A stretch of 64,000 bases of DNA from Litsea cubeba (Eukaryota > Streptophyta > Magnoliopsida > Laurales > Lauraceae). Positions within the stretch are counted from its first letter, which is position 1; every line of letters begins with the position of its first letter. Below the pieces are notes generated by a model, which worked only from the letters and a program-made list of their open reading frames with translations, made no database searches and was not told the DNA's origin. Shown here piece by piece: positions 53,227-63,984 of the stretch. The translations under genes were made by a program, and so were the position numbers. The stretch covers positions 25,728,355 through 25,792,354 of the forward strand of contig CM022953.1 of the NCBI GenBank assembly GCA_012931725.1, read 5' to 3'.

Positions 53227-54246
53227 TTACTCTTCATCATCAGAGAAATCGTACCAATTGGATGAGCTTCCTGGGTCTTTGTCAGGTGACTCATTGAAGA
53301 GATATCCAGGGAGATTGATGTCTTCATGGGTACGAGATGTTGAGGCTTGGTCGGTAAGTCAGCTTTTTAGCCTTTGTGTCAATAGTCTTAGAGGAGTGTC
53401 GGGATCATACCCTAACCTGTGTGAAGACTTTTCTACATGGCCGTAGAGTCTCCAATCTTCCAGCTGGCTTTTGATCAAGGCGGGCCCCAATCGTGTGAGA
53501 ATACCTGCGACCTTCTCCCAAACGGACTGGATTTTGAGCGTCATAACCCATTTTCTTCATAATAGCTTGTGCCACAGGACTATATAAGGATAGTTGAGGC
53601 ATACCTTCATTTTGGAAAGGTTCAAGCATGGAGTTTGATGAAGAAGCATCTGATCTATGGAAGAAGATCGGTTTTTCCTTTTCTGAAGTTGCTGGAACAA
53701 AGAGTGAAGCATATGTAGGATTTTATACATCAGCAGGTGTCTCCATTGGAGTAAAAGCAGGCTGAACTTGCTGAGTGTCAGCATGGCTTGATGATATGTA
53801 ATCTTCTTGCGCTGAATCTGAATCTGTGTCTTGCATGATAGACACGAAAGAGACAACAAATTTGCCCCCAAACTTTTGCTTTGCCTTCTTCACTTTAGTT
53901 GTGATGGCCGAAGGCTTCGAAGTCTTGAGGGAGATGACGAAGGGAGTTTGAATGCTCTCTTCGAATTTACCGGAGGGTTCGTTTTCTTCCGGTGATAATT
54001 GATGAGCCTTGCCTTTATCTTTCTAGAGATTTTCGGCAAAGGATGGTATCTCCTCTTCTTCTTTTTCACCTTCATACATCTGGGAGTCTGCGAAGTAGAC
54101 TTCTTTACCTTTGAAGGGTTTTCTGTCCCAAAGACTCGATGTATCATGACGTCGTCACCGACGAATTTGATATATTGATGTAGAGTTGAAGGGACAGCAC
54201 CATTCTTGTGGATCTAGGGGTGTCCGAAAAGGATGTTGTAGCATTC
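53227..54246 (-). pseudogene. pro: G-patch and protease C-terminal remnant in inverted copy
   Basis: Reading leftward from 54246: the end of protease (LGxPxIHxNG wording, with stops), the acidic linker, then the G-patch segment at about 53500-53600 (AIMKKMGYDAQNPVRLGEGR), with frame changes after it. The upstream catalytic part of protease and all of gag are absent. Confidence 0.8.
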
Positions 54247-55800
54247 GCAGATCCGAATTATACAAGAGGAGACAAGATAGAGGTCTCAAACAAAAGTCAT
54301 AGAACAAAAACTAAGACAGAGACATAGTGTGAGATAAGAGTCTCAGACAGAGGGTCTCAGAGAAAAGGAGTTAGCCTAAGTGAAATCAGGCGGTGCTTTG
54401 GGGTTCAGACAGAGCTTCAAGAGAGATCTTTGCATAAGAGTGTTACAGAGAGTTATGAGTGGTAATTCTTTGTAAGGGCTCGTCCTATAGTTTTGATTAA
54501 TATGAGAGGGCTGGTGCCAAATTAATCAAGTAATCTGTATTTGCATTGTGTTGTCTACAATTGTCTCCTTTCTATTCCTTTACTGCTGTTTGTGTGTGTG
54601 TTTGTTGGTTGGCTGGTTAAGTGACTGATGTCCTTAACGCCACACGGCAAAGATTTTTAGGCGAAAAATCTACCCCGTGACAATTGCCCACAGATATAGA
54701 GCTCACATATTTTGATATATACATATTATCATGAGGTATCTACAAAAAAAACCCCCTTCAGAGTCACTAAAGAAAAAAGGGACCTAAAAGATAGGTATAT
54801 ACCATAGTGGTCCTAGGGCCCTTTTGGTTTTTTTTTTCTTTCTTCCAAGCAGCGATATCCTTGCTCGTTTCTCTTTCCTCCTCTTCCTCCTCCTGTGTGG
54901 GGATATTTTCCAGACACCGAAATCACCATGCAACGCCCAAATGGCACTAAGTCCCGGAGTTAGAATCGCGAATGGAACCCCATTCCAGAAGGGAAATGGC
55001 GAGGTCTTCAAAATCCATTGCTATAGAATTGGCTTCTCATTTTTAGGCCAAATTCTATCGTTTTGACCCAAAAAAAAGGCCTTTTTACCATTTTTGCCAT
55101 AACCGGCACCTCAGCAACAGTGCCAACCAATATCACCAGCTAGGCAGCAGTGCCAGGCCCTCCACCTCGGCAACAGTGCCAGGTGCCTCCATCTCTGCCA
55201 GGTCCTCACCTCGGCCAGACGCTCCATCTCGGCCAAGAGCCTCATCTCGGTAAAAGTACTGAGCATTGAGAGCTGTCCTCCCATGGACACTTAACCACGT
55301 TACAGAACGTACGACAAGACAAGGGCACCGCCCATAGTCCCTGACAGAACGGTATCCACCACTCCCAAGGTGCCAGGATAAGGCCCGATGGGACTGCTAT
55401 CAGAGAAAAGTGAGCTACAATGGGACAACTCCCTGACAGAGCCACCTCCCTGCCTCCTCTCTCCCTCTATATAAACACAGGAACAGGTTCAGATAAAAAA
55501 AAAAAAAAGGGCAAACACCATACACTGCTACGCCCCATCCTCTTCCCTAAAAATCTTCATCCTTTGCTTAGTTCCCATACTAACTTAGGCATCGAAGAGC
55601 CCTGCGTTGCCCACAGCCAGGGTCCTCTGACCGTCTCTCTGATTTCTTCCTCCCTTTCCAGGTTTAAGATAGGCAGCGGCTGGTGTTCTTTCTTTCTTTG
55701 GATAAGTCCTTTTCAGCACCCCCCTATTCTTATGAGTGATTTTTGTGCACCTACAAGTGTGATAAAAATTTCTCTAAAACGTGACATGGGCTGATATGTT
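54247..55800 (+). other. LTR-like sequence of unidentified element
   Basis: No coding domain is recognised. A plus-strand TATA box at 55468-55475 (CTCTATATAAACACAGG) follows a GC-rich block with CTCGGCAACAGTGCCA repeats (about 55100-55260). This layout resembles plant gypsy LTRs, including the word use of the LTR at 31860-32633. Ends, direct repeats and a primer site were not found, so identity and limits are uncertain. Confidence 0.45.
55468..55475 (+). promoter_or_regulatory. candidate TATA box
   Basis: TATATAAA within CCTCTATATAAACACAGG, in plus orientation, inside LTR-like sequence. Confidence 0.5.
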
Positions 55801-55918
55801 TTTAGCTATATGTTGGTTCTACTCTTACACATGTTAGATAGATATTAATCTCCAAACTGATTATGAGTTGTGAAGGATAAAGAGGATAGTGAAAAACAGA
55901 AAGGGCTCACTTTCTTAC

Positions 55919-56966
55919 CTATTGACAGCTTCAGTAGATAGGACGAGTTCATGCAAGTGTCCCATAAACATCATAGATGTCATAAATTATGTAGACAAGA
56001 GCAATGGGTTTAGTAAGCTCAATCCTATATCTCGAGAATTTAGGATATGGTAGAACAGCTAACGGCCACATGTACCATTTTAATGGTTGGTCTCTTGCAA
56101 ATCTGTTCTTGTGACAGACCCAAGTCTCTCCACCACCTAACACGGCAAAATAGAGCCCCAGGATGAATAAATTTCAGAAAAATAAAACAGACATTTCATT
56201 TCATTCAAAATCAGTGCAAATTAAGAAATACATACTTTGTCACCTCTTTGAGCTCACTTTGGTGCATGGATTGAAGAATATTGAAGTCCAATATTGCCAA
56301 TTCCTGTATGGCATCAGTTTTTCCATCCTTGCAGTCCTTTGAGGTGTTTCTTGATGTTGAACCTTGTCAGGCTCATGTGAAAAGGATGCTCCAAGACATG
56401 TCTCACCTCTCTTTCTAGATCTGGTTCAATGAATTCCATTGAAGCAATGAGGTTCTTGCTAGCAAAGTCATTAACTTCATATCAAGATATCCTCTCCTTC
56501 AGTTGAGAGTTTTGAAGATTCATACAAACTCAGTAATCCCTTTATATCTGTAGTTAATTGTAGTTTAAATCTAACCTCTTTGTCCTTGAAGTTGTTAAAC
56601 ACATCTGCTCCACATAAAACAGTTAGTATGCCTTCCTTTCATGGTTGCCATTGAGATTGATAACACAAATTTACCGATCAAGAAAATTGATCACACAAAT
56701 TTCACGACCCACCAGGCCGGAGATGCATAGTAACCATGTTCTCTTAGTAGTCGAAAGCGAAGCGCTACATCATGAATGCTGCTAATGGCATCATCATTTT
56801 CACTAAGGCTACATAGAATTGATTCAATCTCTTCCTGGAAATGGTAGTCAATGGCTAGCCGTTGAAGGTTGTCGATCATAACCATTTGCTCAGCTGGGTC
56901 TTTCAGATTTTGGACCATTTCCCTCACTTGATTAACTTTATCCCTCTGCTTTATGCTTAAGCATTC
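55919..56966 (-). pseudogene. terpene synthase pseudogene (three internal exons)
   Basis: Exon A 56966 to about 56717 follows an ATAG acceptor and encodes the N-terminal helical domain (VREMVQNLKDPAEQMVMIDN, then YHFQEEIESIL, RLLREHGYYAS). Exon B 56604-56236 (acceptor GAGCAG, donor GTATG) has DVFNNFKDK, KGLLSLYES, DFASKNL, REVRHVLEHPFHMSLTRF, AIQELAILDFNILQSMHQSE. Exon C 56136-55919 (218 bp, close to the usual fourth TPS exon) has FARDQPLKWYMW and the metal site. Terpene synthases convert prenyl diphosphates to terpenes using Mg bound by DDxxD; here the motif reads YDIYD, so the first Asp is lost. Stops and frame changes occur in exons B and C, and the exon A donor is not GT. No first or later exons were found; LTR-like DNA begins at about 55800. 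Confidence 0.88.
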
Positions 56967-57759
56967 CTATACAACCGATAATGTCAGCATTGAATCACCA
57001 AACATGGGAAATAAGCGCTTATCCATTTCTAGTACAAATTATAATCATCAGAAACCATACACATAAACGGAAATTAAATAATAAGGGCACAAATGTTGAC
57101 AATAAGGGCTTTCTCAGTTGGTTGGGAACCACGCATCACCCCCATCTGCCCAGGCTTAATATGCGGGCATCTCACTCTTCCCACGTGTGTGTTGGAAATA
57201 GGTGGGCCTCTAGGATAGGTTTCAAAAACTTTTGACCCACTTGATGCAGGGATCAATTATCTAGAAGGCTCTAAAACTCAATCCATTATGCATACCCTCA
57301 ATCTTAGCCATCATGATCATTAAAACAATCTATCTAAAAGATAAAACCAGCATTATATAAGCTACAAATAAATCTACAATATGCAAGGAAGTAGATTATA
57401 CCTTTGGAGCTCGGTTGTGCTCTAATAGAGAATTTCCAACTTTTTTTTATGACGAACTCTTTCGCGAATCAAATAGGTTGCTCCAAAATCCAATGATCTT
57501 CCACGCTATGACCCGTATCAGATTCTCTATTTCTCAAGAAGATGGTGGGATCTCCAAGAGAAAACTACTAGGAACTCAAAGAAGGAACTAGAAGGAGAAC
57601 TAGAATAGGGAGAGGAGAAAACTAGATGTGCAACTCTTGCACTATGGCTGGGCATCCAACACTTGGAACCTAATCTCCTTGGGCGTGAATCTCAAGGCTG
57701 AATAATGCATAGGGCGCCCAACATATAGTCTCCTCTATTTATAGCTTTAGCAAGCCACA

Positions 57760-58030
57760 CTTACTAATTTCTATTAGAAGTCTTACTTCCATAAGAATTA
57801 GTAAGTTTCTCTTCTTTAATAATTAAAATATAAGTCTCACTTCAATTAAGAATTGGCAACTTACTGAATCACAATTAGAAGTCTTACTTCAAATATGATT
57901 AGTAACTTTCTAATTCCTTCCTAATTAAAATAGAAGTCTTACTTCTACTAAAATTAGTAAGTTTACTATTACCACTATTATTAGAAGTCTCACTTCAAAT
58001 AGAAATAGTAACTTTCCTTTTAGAGTTCAA
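57760..58030. repeat. GAAGTCTTACTTC tandem repeats
   Basis: About five units of roughly 50-60 bp built on TTAGAAGTCTTACTTC and ATTAGTAACTTTCT. GAAGTCTTACTTC is an imperfect palindrome (GAAGT...ACTTC). Confidence 0.7.
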
Positions 58031-58442
58031 CTAGAATCAGTATCTTTCTAATAGTTGGGCTAGCGTGGGGACCAACTAGGGATTCCTTAGAAAGGTGGCT
58101 CCAACTGGGACTCGCGACCCCACATCTCATGTACAGTCCGGGCCCACAGTTAATTGCAAATAACTCCACTATATAAATGCAATTGAACTCCAGTCTTAGG
58201 AATATTACATAGAAGACCCTAAACTTCCACATTACCACAAGTAGGCCCCGCTATCAATACCCATGGATCAATTGGACCTGTCTTCCAAACTAGATCCATA
58301 TCTTATTATCCTTGAGCCCTAATTTATTATAATGATCATAGGTACCTTTCCAATTAACTCTTAATCGGAATGGGTGCGCACTTACCAATGATAAATTCAT
58401 TAATTGGCACAAGGGGATATTAGAGATAGATTCCATCTTGAC

Positions 58443-58586
58443 CATTGAATGTTCCCACAGCTCTACAACCACGTACCCAAATCACCGAGGTGTTGACATA
58501 CAGTTGGCCTCACTCATTGAATGTTCCCACAGCTCTACAACCACGTACCCAAATCACCGAGGTGTTGACCTACAGTTGGCCTCACT
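58443..58586. repeat. 72 bp tandem duplication
   Basis: CATTGAATGTTCCCACAGCT to GTTGGCCTCACT is present twice in direct succession (58443 and 58515), with one visible difference (GACATACA against GACCTACA). Confidence 0.9.
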
Positions 58587-58906
58587 CATTGGTGACTCAA
58601 ACCAAATGAATAAATAGAAACTTGAGTTCATTAATGTCTCATGATTGAGAGCCTATAGTTAGGGCATTATGAAAGCAGACTTTAAGTTCAAAGACAGTGT
58701 TTATAAGGTGCTTCTCATGGTCCTTCAATACATCCAATGTACCAGCACTATGATCCAGAATCTTCCATTCTGACGATCGAGACAAATCACACTATCTCAT
58801 AGTGATCAAAGTGCTGCAACCTTGTCAGTATGAGATGTCCAGTCTCATCACTGGTTGTGAAGATATTTAAGTATAAGATTTGCTACACATGTCTCCTGTA
58901 TGTGGA

Positions 58907-59536
58907 TAGGGTTGTAAATGGGTCCCCGATTCTCCGATTACCCGAAGGTTCCAACCCGTTAGGATCCGGGTCTGGGTCCTTATTTTGGTCCCGATAAGAA
59001 AATGGATCCGGTTCTGCATTCTTTTTTTGAAACCGATACCTAAACGGGTCCGGTTCCGGATCTACAGTGGCTCAGACCCGTGGACCCAGGACCCGACCCA
59101 ATATACAATAACATAAGGTAACTTCAGTATGTAAGAACAGAACCCTTTTTACTTTTCCACATTAGGGCTTTCTACTTTTCTACATCTCATTGCCGGCTTG
59201 GATGTGATTTCTGAGTTTTTGGTTAAAAGTGCATGTTATTAATAGACAAAAGGTCACATTAGTGTTTGCAGGTACTTGATCTAATTGAAATGTGCAAAAG
59301 CATAATTTTTTTAAAAAGAAAAATACAAGTATTAGTCTAGACCCGGAACCGGAACCAGACCCGCCTCACAAACGGTTCCGGTTCCGGTTCTATTTACTAT
59401 TAATATTATCGGTTCCAGTTCCGATTCCAGTTTTCTGGTTCCGAACCGGGTCCGGTTCCGATTTCGGTTCCCCTTCTTAGAAAACGGTCCGGTTCTACCC
59501 TAGACCCAGACCGGAACCGACCCGTTTACAACCCTA
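58907..59536. mobile_element. non-autonomous hAT element (MITE), 630 bp
   Basis: Ends TAGGGTTGTAAATGGGTC and, reversed, TAGGGTTGTAAACGGGTC (17 of 18 matching). They are flanked by a perfect 8 bp duplication TATGTGGA (58899-58906 and 59537-59544). 8 bp duplications and TAGGG-type ends are hAT hallmarks. The interior has GGTTCCGGTTCC repeats and no transposase. It sits inside the LTR-like repeat. Confidence 0.93.
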
Positions 59537-59884
59537 TATGTGGATCTCATCCATACACATGCGTTACATCTAATGTACTTGTGGACTCTAGTTCATCTCA
59601 TGAACCATTATCTCATTCGTATTGGTTATGTGCAAGTATGTAATATATCACAATTCATCTCATGAAAGGAAAGCATGAATATACTGATAAAATAAATAAA
59701 TTAATCAATTTATTATATCATCTACTGGATTGAGTCCATAAAACTAACAGTGTGGGCTATCCTTCCCAAGGTGTGGGTTTCCTCTTCCCATTTGTGGACT
59801 CTTTTAGTTCCCAGTCCCAAAACATAAACTAAGTAAATAATAAAAATAAATATAGGTAAAAATGTCCAGAACGATGAGAAGGTC

Positions 59885-60140
59885 TAAGTGGTAAATGATA
59901 TCTCTTTAAGAAAATATATACGAACCCAGAAGCTTAAGCTAATAGGTGGAAGGCCAAACACTTCCCTCACATGTAGGCCCAATAGATTTCATGGATGGGC
60001 CTGTCACGTGGAGTACACATTAACAATGGGATCGGAACCCACTCTAATACCATGTAAGAAATCCTATACTAACCCAAAAGCTTAAGGTAATAGTTGGAAA
60101 GCCCATACAGCCATACAGGTATAACAAGACATGTCAAGCC
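59885..60140. repeat. dispersed repeat with duplicated CCAGAAGCTTAAG segment
   Basis: GAACCCAGAAGCTTAAGCTA at about 59922 and AACCCAAAAGCTTAAGGTAA at about 60073 begin two related segments, joined by CTCTAATACCATGTAAGAAA. This is a widespread plant repeat word set; class unknown. No gene. Confidence 0.45.
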
Positions 60141-60535
60141 AATTGTTTGAGCGATGTGAGACTTCCCAACAGTCTCATCTCACCACTAGTGCTAGAGCAC
60201 AGAGATGATGTGTCTTATGGCGCAGAATACAGCAATAATCATGTGTTGCGGCAGAGCACGGATGGAGATCCTATGGTGGAGCACCGAAGTTGAGCAACCT
60301 GACCATGTTCCCTAGGAATTAGACTAGGCTAGTTTAGGACAAGGATAATTTACCACTCCTTCCCGTATAAGAAAAATAGGTTACAAATGTAACGTTCAAT
60401 ACTTTCTACATTGAATTTATGTATCGGCCAATATATTTGTCTTCGACAGTTAAGTGGACTTTGTTTCTGTCCTCTACAAAAAAAAATCAATAGATAATAG
60501 TAAGAAAATAAAAATCATGAACCTTCATCTTTTAC

Positions 60536-60843
60536 TAGGGGTGCTCATGGACGAGGCCAACTCGAGCCCGATCCGGGCCTAGCCCGCTTTGGACCAAGCT
60601 TGGAAAAAGTGATGGAAAGCCCATAGCCCTACCCGGCCCGGCTTGTATAAGAAATGCATGTAATTTAATTTAATTAGTGCTCTAATGCCATAAAAGTGAT
60701 GAAAAGGCACGTTCAGCCCAGCCCGATTGATTAAATGGGAGTGCCCGGGCCTAACTTTTATGGCCCGTATCGGGCTTGGGCCAATGTTTCTAAAGCCAGG
60801 CCCCGGCCTGGATATGCCTTAGCCCGGCCCATGAACGCCCCTA
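60536..60843. mobile_element. non-autonomous hAT element (MITE), 308 bp
   Basis: Ends TAGGGGTGCTCATGG and, reversed, TAGGGGCGTTCATGG. They are flanked by a perfect 8 bp duplication TCTTTTAC (60528-60535 and 60844-60851). The interior is rich in GCCCGGGC/GGCCCG words. It is a different family from 58907-59536. Non-coding. Confidence 0.93.
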
Positions 60844-60884
60844 TCTTTTACTGGTTTTAGAGGATTCTAGAGGTAAAAAAAAAA

Positions 60885-61439
60885 AAAAAAAAGAAACTCA
60901 CAAACAGAATAGAAAGATAGTGTATTTACAAAAAAAAAAAAAAAAAAAAGGAAAAGAGAAAATATAAAGATAGTGAGAATGGAATTCAAAGGCAATACAT
61001 TCATTACTGAAATCATATAAAATCAGTAACACCAGTCTGAAGCATTCTCATATCTGGTGATACTACTCGCCCATTCACCCCAGAACAACTACATTACAGC
61101 CAAAATTTATAACAATGGGTGTTACGCATAAACTTAGCAAACACTCCTCCATCCATAAGCTCGATTTGACCCAAAGCCTGTATGAAAAAAAAAATGACCA
61201 ATTCGTATCATATATTTCATCATATATGACTTGCATATAGCACGTGATTTACTCTCCTTATATCTTGTTATCTAGTTAATGACACACACATGAATGAATT
61301 AATGCCAACCCCTTTTCGATTCTCTCTTTTGATGGCTCTAATCCATTCATCTAACAACGTAGCCCGTTTGGCATTTTACTATTAAAGTCAAGTGGAGTGA
61401 AGTGAAATGAAAATTATGAATAAAATATGTAGTGGGTTA
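60885..61439. other. region without firm gene
   Basis: Two poly-A tracts (60885, 60930), then unique-looking DNA. On the minus strand a pyrimidine tract with CATACAG at about 61180 is followed by a short open stretch reading ALGQIELMDGGVFAKFMRNT. It could be a terminal exon fragment; I do not recognise it. Confidence 0.3.
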
Positions 61440-62177
61440 TGAAGGTTTTTTTTTTGGACCCACTAGAATGAATTACTAGTTTTAATTTAACCAATCAATG
61501 CAGCGGAAATAAACCAATCAGACAGAACTAGCAAATAAATCTACCAATCACACACCACAAGAAGGCAGACACAAATTTTACCGTGGAAACCCTTTCCGGG
61601 AGAAAAACCACGAACCAGAAATCAAGAGTTCATGAACAGTTTACAAGATATACTCATAAGCTCCTGTACCTCAGTCTGTACCTCGACCTCAGGACTGTAG
61701 TTGTTCTTGCACAGAATCCACTAACACGACTTCCACCGTGCACCGTTCTCCTTACTTGATCTCCTCGCCCCTTGTCCACCAAGATGATCAATCTTCTACA
61801 AGAGAGTAGAAGCAGCAAAACCTTCTAGAGCAGTCCTTCAGAACAATCTCTCAATGGCTCTAGAGAAACAAGGAAATCTCTCTTAGGATATCTCTACTCA
61901 GATCAAGAGAGAATTAACTTCTTGTGTATCTTGTGTGTCTCCTTTGGGTTGAGAGAATCACCCAATTTATAGGTCCAAATTCGTACATAAGTATTCTACT
62001 TAGACTCCAATCAAAATAGCACTTAACATCAAACACTATCATAGAGTCCGGATCAGACTCTTCTTTCCCGTCCAAGCTCGCTATAGCGAGCATGAGTCTC
62101 ACTATAGCGAGACATCATACTGTCATGGGCGACGCAACAGACAACTTTTTACTATTATGATGACTTTTAGCCTAACA
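61440..62177 (-). repeat. 3' LTR of second copia element
   Basis: The right end CCTAACA adjoins a polypurine tract just as in the first copia (ACA then ATCTCCCCCTTT). The left end is approximate: the LTR start seems altered by a T run near 61446. It contains a minus-strand TATA (CTATAAATT) at 61964-61972 and a TCGCTATAGCGA palindrome pair at 62076-62113. Confidence 0.75.
62076..62113. repeat. CGCTATAGCG palindrome pair
   Basis: GCTCGCTATAGCGAGC is a perfect 16 bp palindrome. Next to it GTCTCACTATAGCGAGAC is an 18 bp near-palindrome with a single mismatched pair. They lie about 105-150 bp upstream of the LTR TATA in element orientation. Confidence 0.9.
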
Positions 62178-62190
62178 ATCTCCCCCTTTT
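62178..62190 (-). other. polypurine tract of second copia element
   Basis: The minus strand reads AAAAGGGGGAGAT next to the LTR. Further CTCCCCCT words at about 62446 and 62463 repeat the pattern in the 3' untranslated stretch 62191-62518. Confidence 0.85.
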
Positions 62191-62518
62191 GGCAATTCTT
62201 GGACAAAATCCCCTAGAAAAATATAATTTGATCTACCCAAAAGTAAAACCCAAAATACATTGAATTTTAAAAGAAAAAAAATTCAGCACTGTAGATCTTG
62301 TATTGCCTTTGCTTGCTTGAACTTTCAGATCTTGAATTGCCTTGGCTTGTAAAGCTCCTCCTAGCTCCATTCTTCTCCCTATATTTTTGTCCATAATTGA
62401 CAAACAAATATTATCATGCAGCTTCTGTCAACCTGGATGCAGTAGCTCCCCCTCAATATTGACTCCCCCTCAGAAAGATCTTCGTATCAGCACTGGGGTG
62501 GGGGCTTGATCTTGCAGA

Positions 62519-63984
62519 TCAGGGGTGATGAAGCTTAGGCACACGCACTTGTAAATTTAAATATTTCAGCAAAGTGTGTACCAATACAGAAGAGAGGTCT
62601 TCTTTCTTGACCCAGACAGCTTTGGTATTCTTCTTTTTCAGCTCAGCCTTCTGCGTTGTCCATTGCTTTTGATTCGGTAAACTTTGCAGCTTGTCGCAAT
62701 GGGGTCGAATGTGTCCTTTAATTCCACAATGATGACAAGTGGGGATTCGTTCAGGACGTAACACATTCTGCTTCTTTGGAGCTTTCTTTGCAATACTAAC
62801 AACCGAATTAGTAATAACTGAATTTTTAACAAAATAATATTTACCTTTGGCATTTGAAGTGGATGTTCCATCAGCGTAGCCAATACCATGCTTATCAGTG
62901 TTTGCCTTTTGACTGCACAGGATGTCATCTAATTTTCTCGATCCAGTGTTCATCCTATTCAATGAAGCTTTAGCACTGTCTAACTCAGATAGAACCATCT
63001 TGAGTCTTCCATTCAGATCAGAATTCTCTGCTTTCAAAGTCTTCATATCAGAATCAAATAAGTCACACTTTTGTGATTCTACAATCAATCTGTCAGCCAA
63101 CTTGTTATTTTCATCCTTCAATTTTTGTAATTTTTCTAGTGAATCTGCAAGTTCAGCTTTTAAGGAGGAATTCTGCTCTTCAGACATTTGCCAATTAATA
63201 GCAACTTTTTCATTCACTTTAACCATCTTCATGGTTTTCTTGAAAAGTGTTTCATATTCAACTTTCCAATCTGGTTCTTTCCTCTGACTCAGTATCATGA
63301 TCAGTTTCACCTTTAGAAGAAACATAGGAAGCAACAGAACTAGAAGTTGCCATAAAAGCAATAAACTTCCCCTTGCCAGTGTCAGACTCGGGATTTTCAT
63401 CATTCTCATCAGAAAGTGTCATCTTCCAAAGTAGTATTCAAGGCCTTCTTTTGAGATTTTTTGTTTCCACAATCATTAGCAATGTGTCCATAGCCTTGAC
63501 ACTCATAACATTGAATCCCTTTAAACGATTTCTTTTTTTCAAAATTTTTAGGGATCTTCACATTGGTTTTCTGCCCCTTCATAAAAAGCTTGAATTGCTT
63601 CATAAATTGTACAGCAACTTGGGGATCAATTTCCTCTGAATCGGAATCTGAATCACTTGCAGCTTTCTTATACGATTCATTGGACGCTTTCTTGAATGGT
63701 TCCTTAAATGCTTTCAAAGCAATACCTTGAGATTTTGTCGTCCCATTAGACCTAAGGTTTGCTTCAAAAGTTTGTAGGTTGCCAACCAACTCATCAACTT
63801 TGAGTGTATTCAAATTTTTATTTTCCTCTATGGCCACAACCTTTCCATCAAACCTTTCTGGGAGAGACCTCAAAATCTTTTTAACAATTCTGTTTTCAGA
63901 AATTGGTTCTCCCAAAGTAAAGGTATCATTCACAATTGCATTCAGCTTCGAATTAAAATCATCAAAAGTTTCATCATCTTCCAT
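62519..63984 (-). pseudogene. gag: gag of second copia element; pol absent
   Basis: The frame from 63984 encodes the copia gag domain (FDDFNSKLNAIVND, then ILRSLPERFDGKVVAIEENK) and a zinc knuckle CYECQGYGHIANDC. It stops at 63409 at a frame change. The continuing frame to 62519 has a coiled-coil region (about 63220-62940), a second knuckle CHHCGIKGHIRPHC and a tail AVWVKKEDLSSVLVHTLLKY, the wording that normally precedes the protease in SIRE-like copias. Instead the frame ends at 62519 and the 3' untranslated stretch and LTR follow, so protease, integrase, RT and RNase H are missing. The gag continues upstream beyond the right edge. It would depend on another element for enzymes. Confidence 0.85.

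Larger units (their letters stand above)
39781..54246 (-). mobile_element. inverted, truncated, older copy of the giant Tat element
   Basis: On the minus strand this repeats the family from within the protease (54246) through pol, repeat arrays, antisense gene and 3' LTR (39781). The 5' LTR, leader, gag and start of protease are absent; similarity stops abruptly near 54246 inside the ILLGRPWIH region. Divergence from the young copy is clearly larger than between the young LTRs. It interrupts the CACTA transposase at its LTR end. It contains no copia insertion, giving the empty-site sequence for 10991-18592. Confidence 0.9.
57250..59750 (-). repeat. LTR-like repeat, host of a MITE
   Basis: On the minus strand it would begin TGTTAGTTTTATGGACTC at about 59750 and has a TATA box CTATAAATAG at 57735-57744. 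Word content resembles copia LTR/leader sequences of plants. The left end is not fixed and no coding domain adjoins it, so it may be a solo LTR. It holds GAAGTCTTACTTC repeats at 57760-58030 and a 72 bp tandem duplication at 58443-58586. Confidence 0.45.

Noticed and set aside
57074..57256. First exon of the terpene synthase
   Set aside because: No RRxxxxxxxxW or similar N-terminal motif could be found upstream of 56966; the short frames there match nothing.
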